A stretch of 9,881 nt of DNA from Oscillospiraceae bacterium (GCA_017544185.1 JAFYEQ010000370.1:1-9881), one strand, 5' to 3'. Positions 1 through 6,655 are shown, numbered from the stretch's first letter. Numbers and translations are program-made. Notes: generated from the letters alone by a model not told the origin.

Positions 1-52
1 GTCATGCTACAATGTCAGAAATATCTGACTGACTGTTCCAAGTACAACAAAA

Positions 53-72
53 TTTTATCATAATTGATAAAA
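53..72. promoter_or_regulatory. Perfect AT-rich palindrome upstream of the -35 box
   Basis: TTTTATCA, a 4-base centre TAAT, then TGATAAAA form an 8-bp perfect inverted repeat. It ends five bases before the -35 box at 78-83 and is centred about 50 bases upstream of the expected transcription start. That position suits an activator site or an upstream operator. It could also be the remains of a terminator for a gene to the left, but the stem has almost no G/C and no T-run follows it. No regulator is identified. Confidence 0.4.
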
Positions 73-77
73 AAGGC

Positions 78-106
78 TTGACAAATCAATCTAAATAGAT
101 TATAAT
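78..106 (+). promoter_or_regulatory. Consensus housekeeping promoter of the repeat-protein gene
   Basis: A perfect -35 box TTGACA (78-83) and a perfect -10 box TATAAT (101-106) are separated by exactly 17 bp. Transcription should start near base 113, giving a leader of about 64 bases before the ATG at 177. A match this good implies strong expression by the main sigma factor, unless it is repressed. Confidence 0.9.
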
Positions 107-128
107 ATAAAAGTAAAATAATCATATT

Positions 129-152
129 AGGTTAGAATACGAATTCTGACCT
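129..152 (+). promoter_or_regulatory. Stem-loop in the 5' leader
   Basis: AGGTTAGAAT (129-138) pairs with ATTCTGACCT (143-152) around the loop ACGA, a 10-bp stem with one G-U pair. It ends 12 bases before the Shine-Dalgarno sequence. A stem here could protect the 5' end of the mRNA or modulate translation; neither can be shown from sequence alone. Confidence 0.4.
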
Positions 153-164
153 TAAATGAACATT

Positions 165-170
165 AGGAGG
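165..170 (+). promoter_or_regulatory. Shine-Dalgarno that fixes the start at 177
   Basis: AGGAGG lies six bases before the ATG at 177. An in-frame ATG at 156 precedes this site and has no ribosome binding site of its own. Starting at 177 also gives a textbook signal peptide beginning MKKRIRK. Confidence 0.9.
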
Positions 171-176
171 GTCCTT

Positions 177-3100
177 ATGAAAAAAAGAATTCGCAAGATA
201 TCTGCGGTACTTCTGGCATCAACACTGGCAGTGAGCTCGCTGCCCGCAGCAGTGTTTGCAGATGTACAGGGAGTCACAGGCAATACGTCTTCAACGGATG
301 GCACCTCTATCGCTGCTCTTACCGCAGCACAAAAGCCTACGGCAAAGACAGGCCTCGCTTACACCGGTAAGGAGCAGGAACTGCTCAATGCTCCCGTTGA
401 GCCTGTGCCGGGCTACACCATACTTTACAGGCTCGCAGGCGGCGAGTGGAGCGAGGATATCCCCACAGGCAAGGATGCAGGCAAGTACGTTGTTAACGTT
501 AAGTATGTCAAGGGTGAAGAGGAGCGTGCTATAGATCCCATCACCGTGACCATAGCCAAGGCTGTAGCTCCCACGTCCGTGACAGCAAAGACCGGCCTTA
601 TGTATACAGGTCAGGCTCAGGAACTGGTGAATGCTCCCTCCTCCGTGCCTGCCAGCTATAAGGTGCAGTACAGCCTTGATGGCGGCGAGACATGGTCAGA
701 TGATATCCCCACCGGTATACACGCAGGCGAATACACCGTATCTACCAAACTCGCATATACAGGCGATGACGGTTCCTACAATGACGTTGACGGCAATGAT
801 GTCATCGCGACCATAGCTAAGGCTGCCGCTCCTACTCTTACAGCGGAGCAGATGCCTACCATCATAGAGGGCCTTGTCTATGACGGCAGCGATCAGGATC
901 TTATAAACGCTCCCGCAGAGGATATAGAAGGCTATACCATCAAGTACAGCGTATCCGGCGGCGACTTTGACGAAGCGATCCCCACAGGCCTGCATGCAGG
1001 CAGCTACACCATCAAGGTGCAGTACGAGGGCGACGACGATCATATGAGCTTTGACGGTGCTGTTCTCGGTAATACTATCGCCAAGCTCGCAGCTCCCGAA
1101 ACTCTCCCCACAGCTCAGATGCCCACTGCAAAGGATGATCTGGTATACAACGAAGAAGAGCAGGAACTGCTGAATGCTCCCGCTGAGGCACCTGAGGGAT
1201 ATACCATCAACTACAGCCTTGACGGCGACTGGAGCGAGGATATCCCCACAGGCGTAGATGCAGCAGAGTATAATGTCAAGGTAAGATATATAGGCGACTC
1301 CGACCACTCCGACTTTGAGATAGCGCAGATCGTTGCTACCATCAACAAGGCAAAGGCAGAGCTGGGTGCTGTTCCTCGTGTAGGTCTGGTATATACAGGC
1401 GAGGCTCAGGAGCTGGTCATCGCTCCTCCCTATGTTCCCGAGAACTATACCGTAAAGTACAGTCTTGACGGCGGTCAGAACTGGACTGCTTCCATTCCCA
1501 CAGGCACAAACGCAGGCGACTATACCGTCAGCGTCAAGTATGAGGGCGACAAGAACCATGAGGATATCTTTGCACGCGATCTGAACGTCACCATAGCTAA
1601 GGCTACCGTACTGCTTACCGAGGCACAGAAGCCCACTGCAAAGGCAGGTCTCATATACACAGGCAAGGATCAGGAGCTCGTAAATGCTCCTGCAGAGAAG
1701 CTCTCTCATTATACTCTCAAGTACAAAGTCAACGGCGGTGAGTGGAGCGAGAAGATCCCCACTGGAAATGCAGCAGGCACGTACACAGTTCAGGCTAAGT
1801 ATTTCGTTGACAAGGCTTCCGCTCAGAACTGCGATGATGTAGATGCCGGCGAGATCGAAGTGACAATAGCAGTCGCTGAGGGCCCCAATGGTCCCGTTGC
1901 TATAGAAGGTCTTGAATACAACGGTGAGGCTCAGGCTCTTGTTATCGCACCTACATATCTTCCCGAGGGTTATGCCATAAAGTACAGCCTTGACGGTGAG
2001 AACTGGAGCGATGCCGTTCCTACAGGCACCAATGCAGGCAAGTATATCGTCAAAGTAAAGTATGTAGGCGATAATAACCATGAGGACTTCAACGGCAAGG
2101 ACGTAGAGGTCATCATAGCTGAAGTTCCTTCTGAGATCACAGATGCACAGAGACCTACTGCTAAGGAAGGTCTTGTATACAACGCTGAGAAGCAGGAGCT
2201 GGTGAATGCTCCCGCAGAAGCAGCAGAGGGATACACCCTGAAGTACAGCCTCGACGGTGAGGTATGGGCTGAGGAGATACCCACAGGCTTCGAGGTAGGC
2301 GAGTACAAAGTGCTCTATATGTTCGAGGGCGACGAGAACCATCTCGATGTTGACGGCGATGAGCTAACGGTGACTATTGCAGAGCCCGCATTTGTTCCCA
2401 CAGATGCACAGAAGCCCACTGCTAAGGAGGGGCTCACCGTAACAGGCGAAGCTCAGGCTCTCCTGAACGCTCCCGCAGAAGCAGCAGAGGGATATTCCCT
2501 CATGTACGGCCTTGACGGCGAAGAGTGGTCTGAAGAGATCCCTACAGGCACCGATGCAGGCGAGTATACCGTCAAGTATAAGTTCGTAGGCGAAGACGAA
2601 GAAGAGATACTCGGTGAGGATATCACCGTTACCATAGCAGAGGCTGCTATAGAACTGACCGATGCACAGAAGCCTACCGCTAAGGAAGGCCTGAAGGCTA
2701 CAGGCGCTGCTCAGGAGCTTGTCAATGCTCCTGCTGAGGGTCTTGACGGCTACGCTATCAAGTACAGCCTTGACGGCGAGGAGTGGTCTGAGGAGATCCC
2801 CACAGGCACCGCTGCAGGTGAGTATACCGTAAAGTACAAGTACGTGAACGAAGAGGATGCAGAGGTAGCAGGCGAAGACATCAAGGTGACCATCGACGAG
2901 GTCGTAAAGCCTGCAAAGCCTACCGTAGTCATTAAGACTGCATTCGGCGGACGCACTGTACAGCTCAACTGCGCAGACCCCGATGCCGAGATCTACTACA
3001 GCTTCGGCACATCCGCCATCACTTCTGAGTGCGAGCATGTAAAGGCCGGCGAGACAGTCTTCATTGATACTCCGAGAACTGGCAAGGAAGCCGCTATGTA

Positions 3101-3434
3101 CTTCAAGGCATACAAGGATGGTCAGTGGTCAGAGGTAGGCAAGTGGGGCGTGCTCAACGTCAAGATCGCACAGCCTATCATCAGACAGTCCGGCAAGAAG
3201 GACAGCATCAAGTTCCGCATCTACACCCAGACCAAGGACAGCTACATCGTATACACCATTGACGGCTCCGATCCTTCTATCGAAGAAGGTACCCAGAAGC
3301 TCATCGTCTCCAACGGCAACCTCATATGGGGCACCAATGCTATCATTGAGGTCCCCAAGGGCACTACGATCAAGGCTATCGCGATCCGCAACGGTCTCGT
3401 TACCAGCGACATCATGACATACACAAATAACTGA
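177..3434 (+). CDS. Secreted protein with ten MBG/Ig-like repeats and chitobiase-C-terminal-like end
   Basis: This encodes 1085 residues. A signal peptide (residues 1-28) has the basic start MKKRIRK, a hydrophobic core and a likely cut after AVFA. Ten tandem repeats of 81-90 residues cover about residues 48-908. Each carries 'QKPTAK-GL-YTG-AQELVNAP', a 'YSLDGGEWSE-IPTG' loop, 'AGEYTVKVKY-GD' and a closing 'VTIAK'. This is the pattern of MBG-like bacterial Ig folds found in large surface proteins of Ruminococcaceae and Lachnospiraceae. The last ~175 residues resemble two chitobiase C-terminal/FN3-associated domains ('YYSFG...', 'VYTIDGSDPS', 'VPKGTTIKAIA-RNG'). There is no catalytic domain, LPXTG motif, dockerin, SLH module or C-terminal membrane segment. 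It is probably a released or non-covalently bound adhesin or scaffold of the cell surface. It has its own promoter and terminator, so it is likely monocistronic. The fold family is fairly sure; the role is not known. Confidence 0.88.
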   Translation: MKKRIRKISAVLLASTLAVSSLPAAVFADVQGVTGNTSSTDGTSIAALTAAQKPTAKTGLAYTGKEQELLNAPVEPVPGYTILYRLAGGEWSEDIPTGKDAGKYVVNVKYVKGEEERAIDPITVTIAKAVAPTSVTAKTGLMYTGQAQELVNAPSSVPASYKVQYSLDGGETWSDDIPTGIHAGEYTVSTKLAYTGDDGSYNDVDGNDVIATIAKAAAPTLTAEQMPTIIEGLVYDGSDQDLINAPAEDIEGYTIKYSVSGGDFDEAIPTGLHAGSYTIKVQYEGDDDHMSFDGAVLGNTIAKLAAPETLPTAQMPTAKDDLVYNEEEQELLNAPAEAPEGYTINYSLDGDWSEDIPTGVDAAEYNVKVRYIGDSDHSDFEIAQIVATINKAKAELGAVPRVGLVYTGEAQELVIAPPYVPENYTVKYSLDGGQNWTASIPTGTNAGDYTVSVKYEGDKNHEDIFARDLNVTIAKATVLLTEAQKPTAKAGLIYTGKDQELVNAPAEKLSHYTLKYKVNGGEWSEKIPTGNAAGTYTVQAKYFVDKASAQNCDDVDAGEIEVTIAVAEGPNGPVAIEGLEYNGEAQALVIAPTYLPEGYAIKYSLDGENWSDAVPTGTNAGKYIVKVKYVGDNNHEDFNGKDVEVIIAEVPSEITDAQRPTAKEGLVYNAEKQELVNAPAEAAEGYTLKYSLDGEVWAEEIPTGFEVGEYKVLYMFEGDENHLDVDGDELTVTIAEPAFVPTDAQKPTAKEGLTVTGEAQALLNAPAEAAEGYSLMYGLDGEEWSEEIPTGTDAGEYTVKYKFVGEDEEEILGEDITVTIAEAAIELTDAQKPTAKEGLKATGAAQELVNAPAEGLDGYAIKYSLDGEEWSEEIPTGTAAGEYTVKYKYVNEEDAEVAGEDIKVTIDEVVKPAKPTVVIKTAFGGRTVQLNCADPDAEIYYSFGTSAITSECEHVKAGETVFIDTPRTGKEAAMYFKAYKDGQWSEVGKWGVLNVKIAQPIIRQSGKKDSIKFRIYTQTKDSYIVYTIDGSDPSIEEGTQKLIVSNGNLIWGTNAIIEVPKGTTIKAIAIRNGLVTSDIMTYTNN
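318..2900 (+). repeat. Ten in-frame tandem repeats of about 260 bp
   Basis: Repeat units begin near 318, 561, 831, 1092, 1353, 1602, 1872, 2121, 2385 and 2641, with period 243-270 bp. Most are diverged at DNA level. Units 8 and 9 share an identical stretch running from GCTCCCGCAG through AAGCAGCAGAGGGATA (near 2207 and 2469), and units 8 to 10 share 'GATGCACAGA' starts. The 3' units therefore look like the most recent duplicates. Lengths stay in frame, as expected if array size changes by unequal recombination. Confidence 0.85.
2901..3431 (+). other. C-terminal region coding two chitobiase-C-terminal/FN3-associated-like domains
   Basis: After the repeats the reading frame changes character. 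It opens with 'KPAKPTVVIKT', then a first unit with 'DAEIYYSFG' and 'MYFKAYKDGQWS', then a second unit with 'SYIVYTIDGSDPS', 'VPKGTTIKAIAIRNG' and a last strand ending 'TYTNN'. The 'YTxDGSDPS ... GTTIKAIA' signature belongs to the small beta-sandwich found at the C-terminus of chitobiases and in many surface proteins. It is usually an accessory domain, not a catalytic one. The first unit is a weaker match. Confidence 0.65.
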
Positions 3435-3474
3435 TCAGATAATGATAAACTTCTGGTGATCCACTTCCACAGAG

Positions 3475-3510
3475 CAACTGCCCCGTCCATACGGACGGGG
3501 TAGTTGTTTT
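3475..3510 (+). terminator. Rho-independent terminator of the repeat-protein gene
   Basis: CAACTGCCCCGTCC (3475-3488) pairs with GGACGGGGTAGTTG (3493-3506) around the loop ATAC, a 14-bp stem with one G-U pair. TTTTATCTT follows. It starts 40 bases after the stop codon and separates this gene from the sigma-factor cluster. Confidence 0.93.
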
Positions 3511-3578
3511 ATCTTGGTTGCAGTCGACCTGATAATATGCTATCATATATGCAAGGTATTATGATATTTTGCGTCTTA

Positions 3579-3584
3579 TATAAT
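3579..3584 (+). promoter_or_regulatory. Possible -10 box of the sigma-factor gene
   Basis: TATAAT lies 13 bases before the Shine-Dalgarno of the sigma gene, but no good -35 box sits 16-18 bp upstream. Two other readings exist. TTGCAG (3518-3523) and TATCAT (3541-3546) are 17 bp apart. TGCAAG (3550-3555) and CGTC (3572-3575) are 16 bp apart and faintly resemble an ECF promoter. The sequence does not decide between them. Confidence 0.3.
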
Positions 3585-3609
3585 GAGATATCTCTAAAGG
3601 AGGGATCAG

Positions 3610-4167
3610 ATGAACGATACCTCTATCATCGCACTATACTGGAAAAGGGACGAACGCGCTGTCAAGGAGACAGACAAGAAATACGGCAAACTTTGCTACA
3701 GGCTGGCGGATAATATCCTAAAGCGCAGAGAGGACGCGGAAGAATGTGTCAATGATACATATCAAAGGGTATGGGACAGCATTCCCGATGACCGCCCCGA
3801 TCATTTCACCGCTTATATCTGCCAGATCGTGAAACGGCTGGCTATATCCAGATACCGCCATGATACTGCATCCAAACGGCGCTATGACGCTTATCTGCCC
3901 TATGATGAACTGGCAGAGGTCGTGTCGGGCAAGGACGACCCGGAGGATGCGCATATCATAGCTGAGATGAGCGATGCCATAAGCGACTGGCTGATGACCG
4001 AGAGCAAGCGGAGCCGCATCATGTTCGTAAGAAGATACTGGTACTATGATACCGCGGAGCAGATCGCGGATATGCTCCATATCTCCCCCGCTACGGTATG
4101 GTCAACGCTCAGCCGCATGAGAAAGCGTCTGAAAGAATATCTGCAAAAGGAGGGATACGATATATGA
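3610..4167 (+). CDS. ECF-type sigma factor (sigma-70 family)
   Basis: This encodes 185 residues, the usual size for an ECF sigma factor. It would bind core RNA polymerase and direct it to a small set of promoters. Region 2 covers about residues 20-90: 'DAEECVNDTYQRVW' fits the core-binding helix and 'YICQIVKRLAISRYR' the -10 recognition helix. A short acidic linker (about 95-118) follows. Region 4 (about 120-178) holds the helix-turn-helix 'TAEQIADMLHISPATVWSTLSRMRKRL', which reads the -35 box. AAGGAGG (3597-3603) lies six bases before the ATG. The stop codon overlaps the start of the next gene (ATGA), the classic link between a sigma factor and its anti-sigma partner. Many clostridial genomes carry numerous paralogues of this type. 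The family is sure; the target genes are unknown. Confidence 0.92.
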   Translation: MNDTSIIALYWKRDERAVKETDKKYGKLCYRLADNILKRREDAEECVNDTYQRVWDSIPDDRPDHFTAYICQIVKRLAISRYRHDTASKRRYDAYLPYDELAEVVSGKDDPEDAHIIAEMSDAISDWLMTESKRSRIMFVRRYWYYDTAEQIADMLHISPATVWSTLSRMRKRLKEYLQKEGYDI

Positions 4168-5066
4168 CCGTCGAGATGTTCGATAACACCGTGAACGGCA
4201 TCCGCCCCGAGCTGATAGAAGAAGCAGCCGATATCAGACCTACGACCGATAGGACAAGATACGCTAAATATGCCGCCGTAGCCGCTGTGCTGGCTATCGG
4301 CATCATCGGATGGGCATTATGGCCGCATAACGATGCTCCCATAAGCACCGCGCCGCATACGCCCGCTGCCGTGAGCGAGCCCCGCATAGAGACCACCGTC
4401 TCTGTCCCCGAGGAGACCACCACAGCCCCGACAACGGTATCGGAGACAGAGGAGATATCCTATCTCATACCCCAGCCGCCCCAGTCATCCTCTAATGAGA
4501 TACTGTTCTCGTCGGACGAAGTGACCGTGGAGATCTGTCCCCCCGCTGCCGTCCCCATGATCTGCGAGAGCATAATGGAAGCACAAACAAGGGAAGAGTT
4601 CAGACAGGGGATCGCCGCTGTCGCGGATACTGTGGTAAAAGATGTCACCGAGGTCAGGATAGTATATGGACCCAAAGAAAGCCCTTATACCACATACAAG
4701 ACGTTGTACACTGTACAGATACTGGAGTGCTATGGCAACATACCCGAGACCGATACTATCGTAGTCGCCGTGCCCGACTCGTCTTATGAGGATATGGACG
4801 ATATCCCCAACTTCAAGGTCGGCGATGAAGCGTTGTTCTTCCTGAGAGATACAGCCGCCCTAGAGAAAGATCCTATGGATCTTAAGAGCTATTCGGGATA
4901 CTATGTCATGAGCCCCGCCGATATCGGCGTCGTAAAGAATGATACAGTCACCGTCGATAGCATCATCTCCGCGTCCCCCGACGAACAGGTCTACGCGAAC
5001 CAGTCAAAGGTGGACCTGACATTTGACGACTTCCGCTCAAAAGCGAACGATCTTTTAAACAAATAA
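4164..5066 (+). CDS. Probable anti-sigma factor or membrane sensor with a single membrane span
   Basis: This encodes 300 residues. The start at 4164 is chosen over an in-frame ATG at 4098 because AAGGAGG (4147-4153) precedes it and ATGA overlaps the sigma stop, so the two are translationally coupled. Residues 1-34 are a short charged cytoplasmic part. Residues 35-53 form one membrane span (core 'AAVAAVLAIGIIGWALW'). Residues 54-115 are a Thr/Pro/Ser-rich linker. Residues 118-300 form an outer domain with 'VEICPPAAVPMICES' and 'YKTLYTVQILECYG...IVVAVPDSSY...FKVGDEALFFLR'. That pattern resembles a beta-rich domain of secreted Firmicute proteins (YTV...V...G...F-VGEE-LFL). No zinc-type HxxxCxxC anti-sigma motif is present. 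The role as anti-sigma is inferred from coupling and topology. The outer domain recurs in the next two genes. Confidence 0.78.
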   Translation: MTVEMFDNTVNGIRPELIEEAADIRPTTDRTRYAKYAAVAAVLAIGIIGWALWPHNDAPISTAPHTPAAVSEPRIETTVSVPEETTTAPTTVSETEEISYLIPQPPQSSSNEILFSSDEVTVEICPPAAVPMICESIMEAQTREEFRQGIAAVADTVVKDVTEVRIVYGPKESPYTTYKTLYTVQILECYGNIPETDTIVVAVPDSSYEDMDDIPNFKVGDEALFFLRDTAALEKDPMDLKSYSGYYVMSPADIGVVKNDTVTVDSIISASPDEQVYANQSKVDLTFDDFRSKANDLLNK

Positions 5067-5100
5067 AAGTATTCTCACTATCATTTACCCTATTACATTA

Positions 5101-5129
5101 TTGCATAATTACCCACTATATGTTATGAT
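5101..5129 (+). promoter_or_regulatory. Putative extended -10 promoter of the second sensor-domain gene
   Basis: A -35-like TTGCAT (5101-5106), a 17-bp spacer and an extended -10 (TGT then TATGAT, 5124-5129) predict a transcript starting near 5136, twelve bases before the Shine-Dalgarno. The -35 box is a weak match, but the TGn element compensates. Confidence 0.55.
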
Positions 5130-5139
5130 CCATAACATA
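5119..5139. promoter_or_regulatory. Palindrome over the -10 box before the second sensor-domain gene
   Basis: TATGTTATG (5119-5127), ATC, CATAACATA (5131-5139) form a 9-bp perfect inverted repeat. It covers an extended -10 box (TG, T, TATGAT; the hexamer is 5124-5129). TTGCAT (5101-5106) lies 17 bp upstream of that hexamer. A dimeric repressor bound here would block the promoter. The same arrangement stands before the next gene, at 5861-5881. Confidence 0.6.
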
Positions 5140-5160
5140 CTACCTATAAGGAGGAATAAT

Positions 5161-5811
5161 ATGACTATCCAAACGATGTATGCCATTGCCATGGCGCTGC
5201 TGTCCCTCGGCGCACAGCCAAAGGAGTTGCCGCCTACCGATATGAAGCTGACTACGTCTACAGGCGTGACGGTGGAGCTGTGTCCCCCTGCGTCCGTCCA
5301 TATGATCTGCGAGAGCATATGGGGATCACAGACAAAGGAAGAATATAAGCAAGACATATCGGCAGTCGTTGAAGGTGAGATAATAGGCACCTCCGAAGTA
5401 AAGATAAGATTTAATTACAATGATAGGACATATGAAACTTATGAGACCCTATATTCTGTATTTGTAAAGGAAAACTTTTGGAATGCACCCGAGAACATAG
5501 AGATCGTAGTTGCCGTGCCCGAATCATCATATGCGGATATAGTAGATATCCCGAACTTCAAGATCGGCGACGAAGCAGTGTTCCTCTTAAGAGATACAGC
5601 CGCCATAGAAAACGATCCTATGGATCTTAAGAGCTACGCGGGATACTATGTCATGAGCCCTGCCGATATCGGCGTCGTAAAGAATGATACAGTCACCGTC
5701 GATAGCATCATCTCCGCGTCCCCCGACGAACAGGCTTACGCGAACCAGTCAAAAGTGATTCTAACATTTGACGACTTCCGCTCAAAAGCAGCCGATCTTC
5801 TGAGCGAATGA
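5161..5811 (+). CDS. Stand-alone copy of the sensor domain (copy 2)
   Basis: This encodes 216 residues. The start at 5161 is chosen because AAGGAGG (5148-5154) lies six bases ahead; an in-frame ATG at 5101 would lie inside the promoter. Residues 6-18 ('MYAIAMALLSLGA') are a short hydrophobic stretch with no basic residues before it, so it is a poor signal peptide and location is uncertain. Residues 34-216 repeat the outer domain of the membrane protein at 4164, keeping 'VELCPPASVHMICES', 'FKIGDEAVFLLRDTAAIENDP' and 'YYVMSPADIGVVKND'. The 3' third is nearly identical in DNA to that gene, while the middle (about 5380-5510) is diverged and richer in A/T. The cytoplasmic, membrane and linker parts are absent. 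It may be a soluble or secreted modulator of the sigma system. Function unknown. Confidence 0.82.
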   Translation: MTIQTMYAIAMALLSLGAQPKELPPTDMKLTTSTGVTVELCPPASVHMICESIWGSQTKEEYKQDISAVVEGEIIGTSEVKIRFNYNDRTYETYETLYSVFVKENFWNAPENIEIVVAVPESSYADIVDIPNFKIGDEAVFLLRDTAAIENDPMDLKSYAGYYVMSPADIGVVKNDTVTVDSIISASPDEQAYANQSKVILTFDDFRSKAADLLSE

Positions 5812-5860
5812 GCATACCTGATAGCTGTGATATATTCCACCTATCGCATTTACCCATTAT

Positions 5861-5881
5861 ATGTTATAATACCTATAACAT
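5861..5881. promoter_or_regulatory. Palindrome over the -10 box before the third sensor-domain gene
   Basis: ATGTTATA (5861-5868), ATACC, TATAACAT (5874-5881) form an 8-bp perfect inverted repeat. It overlaps an extended -10 box (TG, T, TATAAT; hexamer 5865-5870), with the same geometry as the element at 5119-5139. The bases just upstream (ACCCA-TATATGTTAT) are also shared. No clear -35 box is visible here. Confidence 0.58.
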
Positions 5882-5912
5882 CATGACTACACCTACATAA
5901 AGGAGTGATGAT

Positions 5913-6566
5913 ATGCCTACGTTCCGAACGATGTATGCCATCGCCATTGCGCTGCTGTCCCTCGGCGCTCAGCCAAAGGAGCTGCCGCCCACAGATATGG
6001 AGCTGACTACATCTACAGGCGTGACGGTGGAGCTGTGTCCCCCTGCGTCCATGCCCATGTTCACCGTGAGCGACTGGGAGAGCCAGACAAGGGAAGAGTT
6101 CAGGCAAGGGATTGTCGCTGTCGCGGATACCGTGGTAAAAGACGTCTCCGAGGTCAGGATAATATATGGATCCAAGGAAAGCCCTCATACCACATACAAG
6201 ACACTGTACACCCTGCAGCTGCTGGAGTGCTACGGCAGTATACCCGAGGCCGATACGATCGTGGTCGCCGTGCCCGACTCGTCCTATAGGGACTGCGACG
6301 ATCTCCCCAACTTCAAGGTCGGCGACGAAGCAGTGTTCTTCCTGAGAAGCACCGCAGGCCTTGAGAAAGATCCTATGGATCTCAAGAGCTACGCGGGATA
6401 CTATGTCTCATGCCCTGCGGATATCGGCGTCGTAAAAGGAGACAACGTCACCGTTGACGGGATCTTCGCCGTCCCCGACGACAAACGAGCCTACACGAAC
6501 AGATCAAAGGCGTATCTGTCCATGGACGAGTTCCGCGCACGCATCACCGAGTTTTGGGGGATATGA
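5913..6566 (+). CDS. Stand-alone copy of the sensor domain (copy 3)
   Basis: This encodes 217 residues. AAAGGAG (5899-5905) lies seven bases before the ATG. The first ~20 residues ('MPTFRTMYAIAIALLSLGAQ') match copy 2 except for the first few and include one Arg before a 12-residue hydrophobic stretch, so export is possible but not clear. The rest is the same outer domain as the membrane protein at 4164: 'VELCPPAS', 'VVKDVSEVRIIYG', 'TTYKTLYTLQLLECYG', 'FKVGDEAVFFLR', 'KSYAGYYVSCPADIGVV'. Its middle (about 6105-6350) is closest in DNA to the membrane-protein gene, while its 5' end is closest to copy 2, so it is a mosaic. The second conserved Cys of the domain ('MICES') is replaced by 'MFTVSDWES', and the C-terminus is diverged. 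Function unknown. Confidence 0.82.
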   Translation: MPTFRTMYAIAIALLSLGAQPKELPPTDMELTTSTGVTVELCPPASMPMFTVSDWESQTREEFRQGIVAVADTVVKDVSEVRIIYGSKESPHTTYKTLYTLQLLECYGSIPEADTIVVAVPDSSYRDCDDLPNFKVGDEAVFFLRSTAGLEKDPMDLKSYAGYYVSCPADIGVVKGDNVTVDGIFAVPDDKRAYTNRSKAYLSMDEFRARITEFWGI

Positions 6567-6655
6567 TACTATTCTTGATCTGACCCATGGATAATAGTGA
6601 GGGTACGATGGTAGCGACCCCAATATGGGATGTGGCGATAGCATCACATTCCTTA

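Noticed and set aside
696..2342. A 548-residue open frame on the minus strand inside the repeat gene
   Set aside because: It is a by-product of strongly biased codons repeated ten times in the plus-strand gene. It has no ribosome binding site, no promoter and a low-complexity Cys/Leu/Ile-rich product that mirrors the repeat period.
2364..3038. A further minus-strand open frame under the repeats
   Set aside because: It has the same cause: antisense of in-frame repeats, with no start signals.
4098..4163. Upstream in-frame start of the membrane sensor gene
   Set aside because: It lies within the sigma-factor gene and lacks a ribosome binding site, while the ATG at 4164 has AAGGAGG and the ATGA overlap.
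5101..5160. Upstream in-frame start of sensor copy 2
   Set aside because: It would place the start in the promoter and palindrome; the ATG at 5161 has an ideal Shine-Dalgarno.
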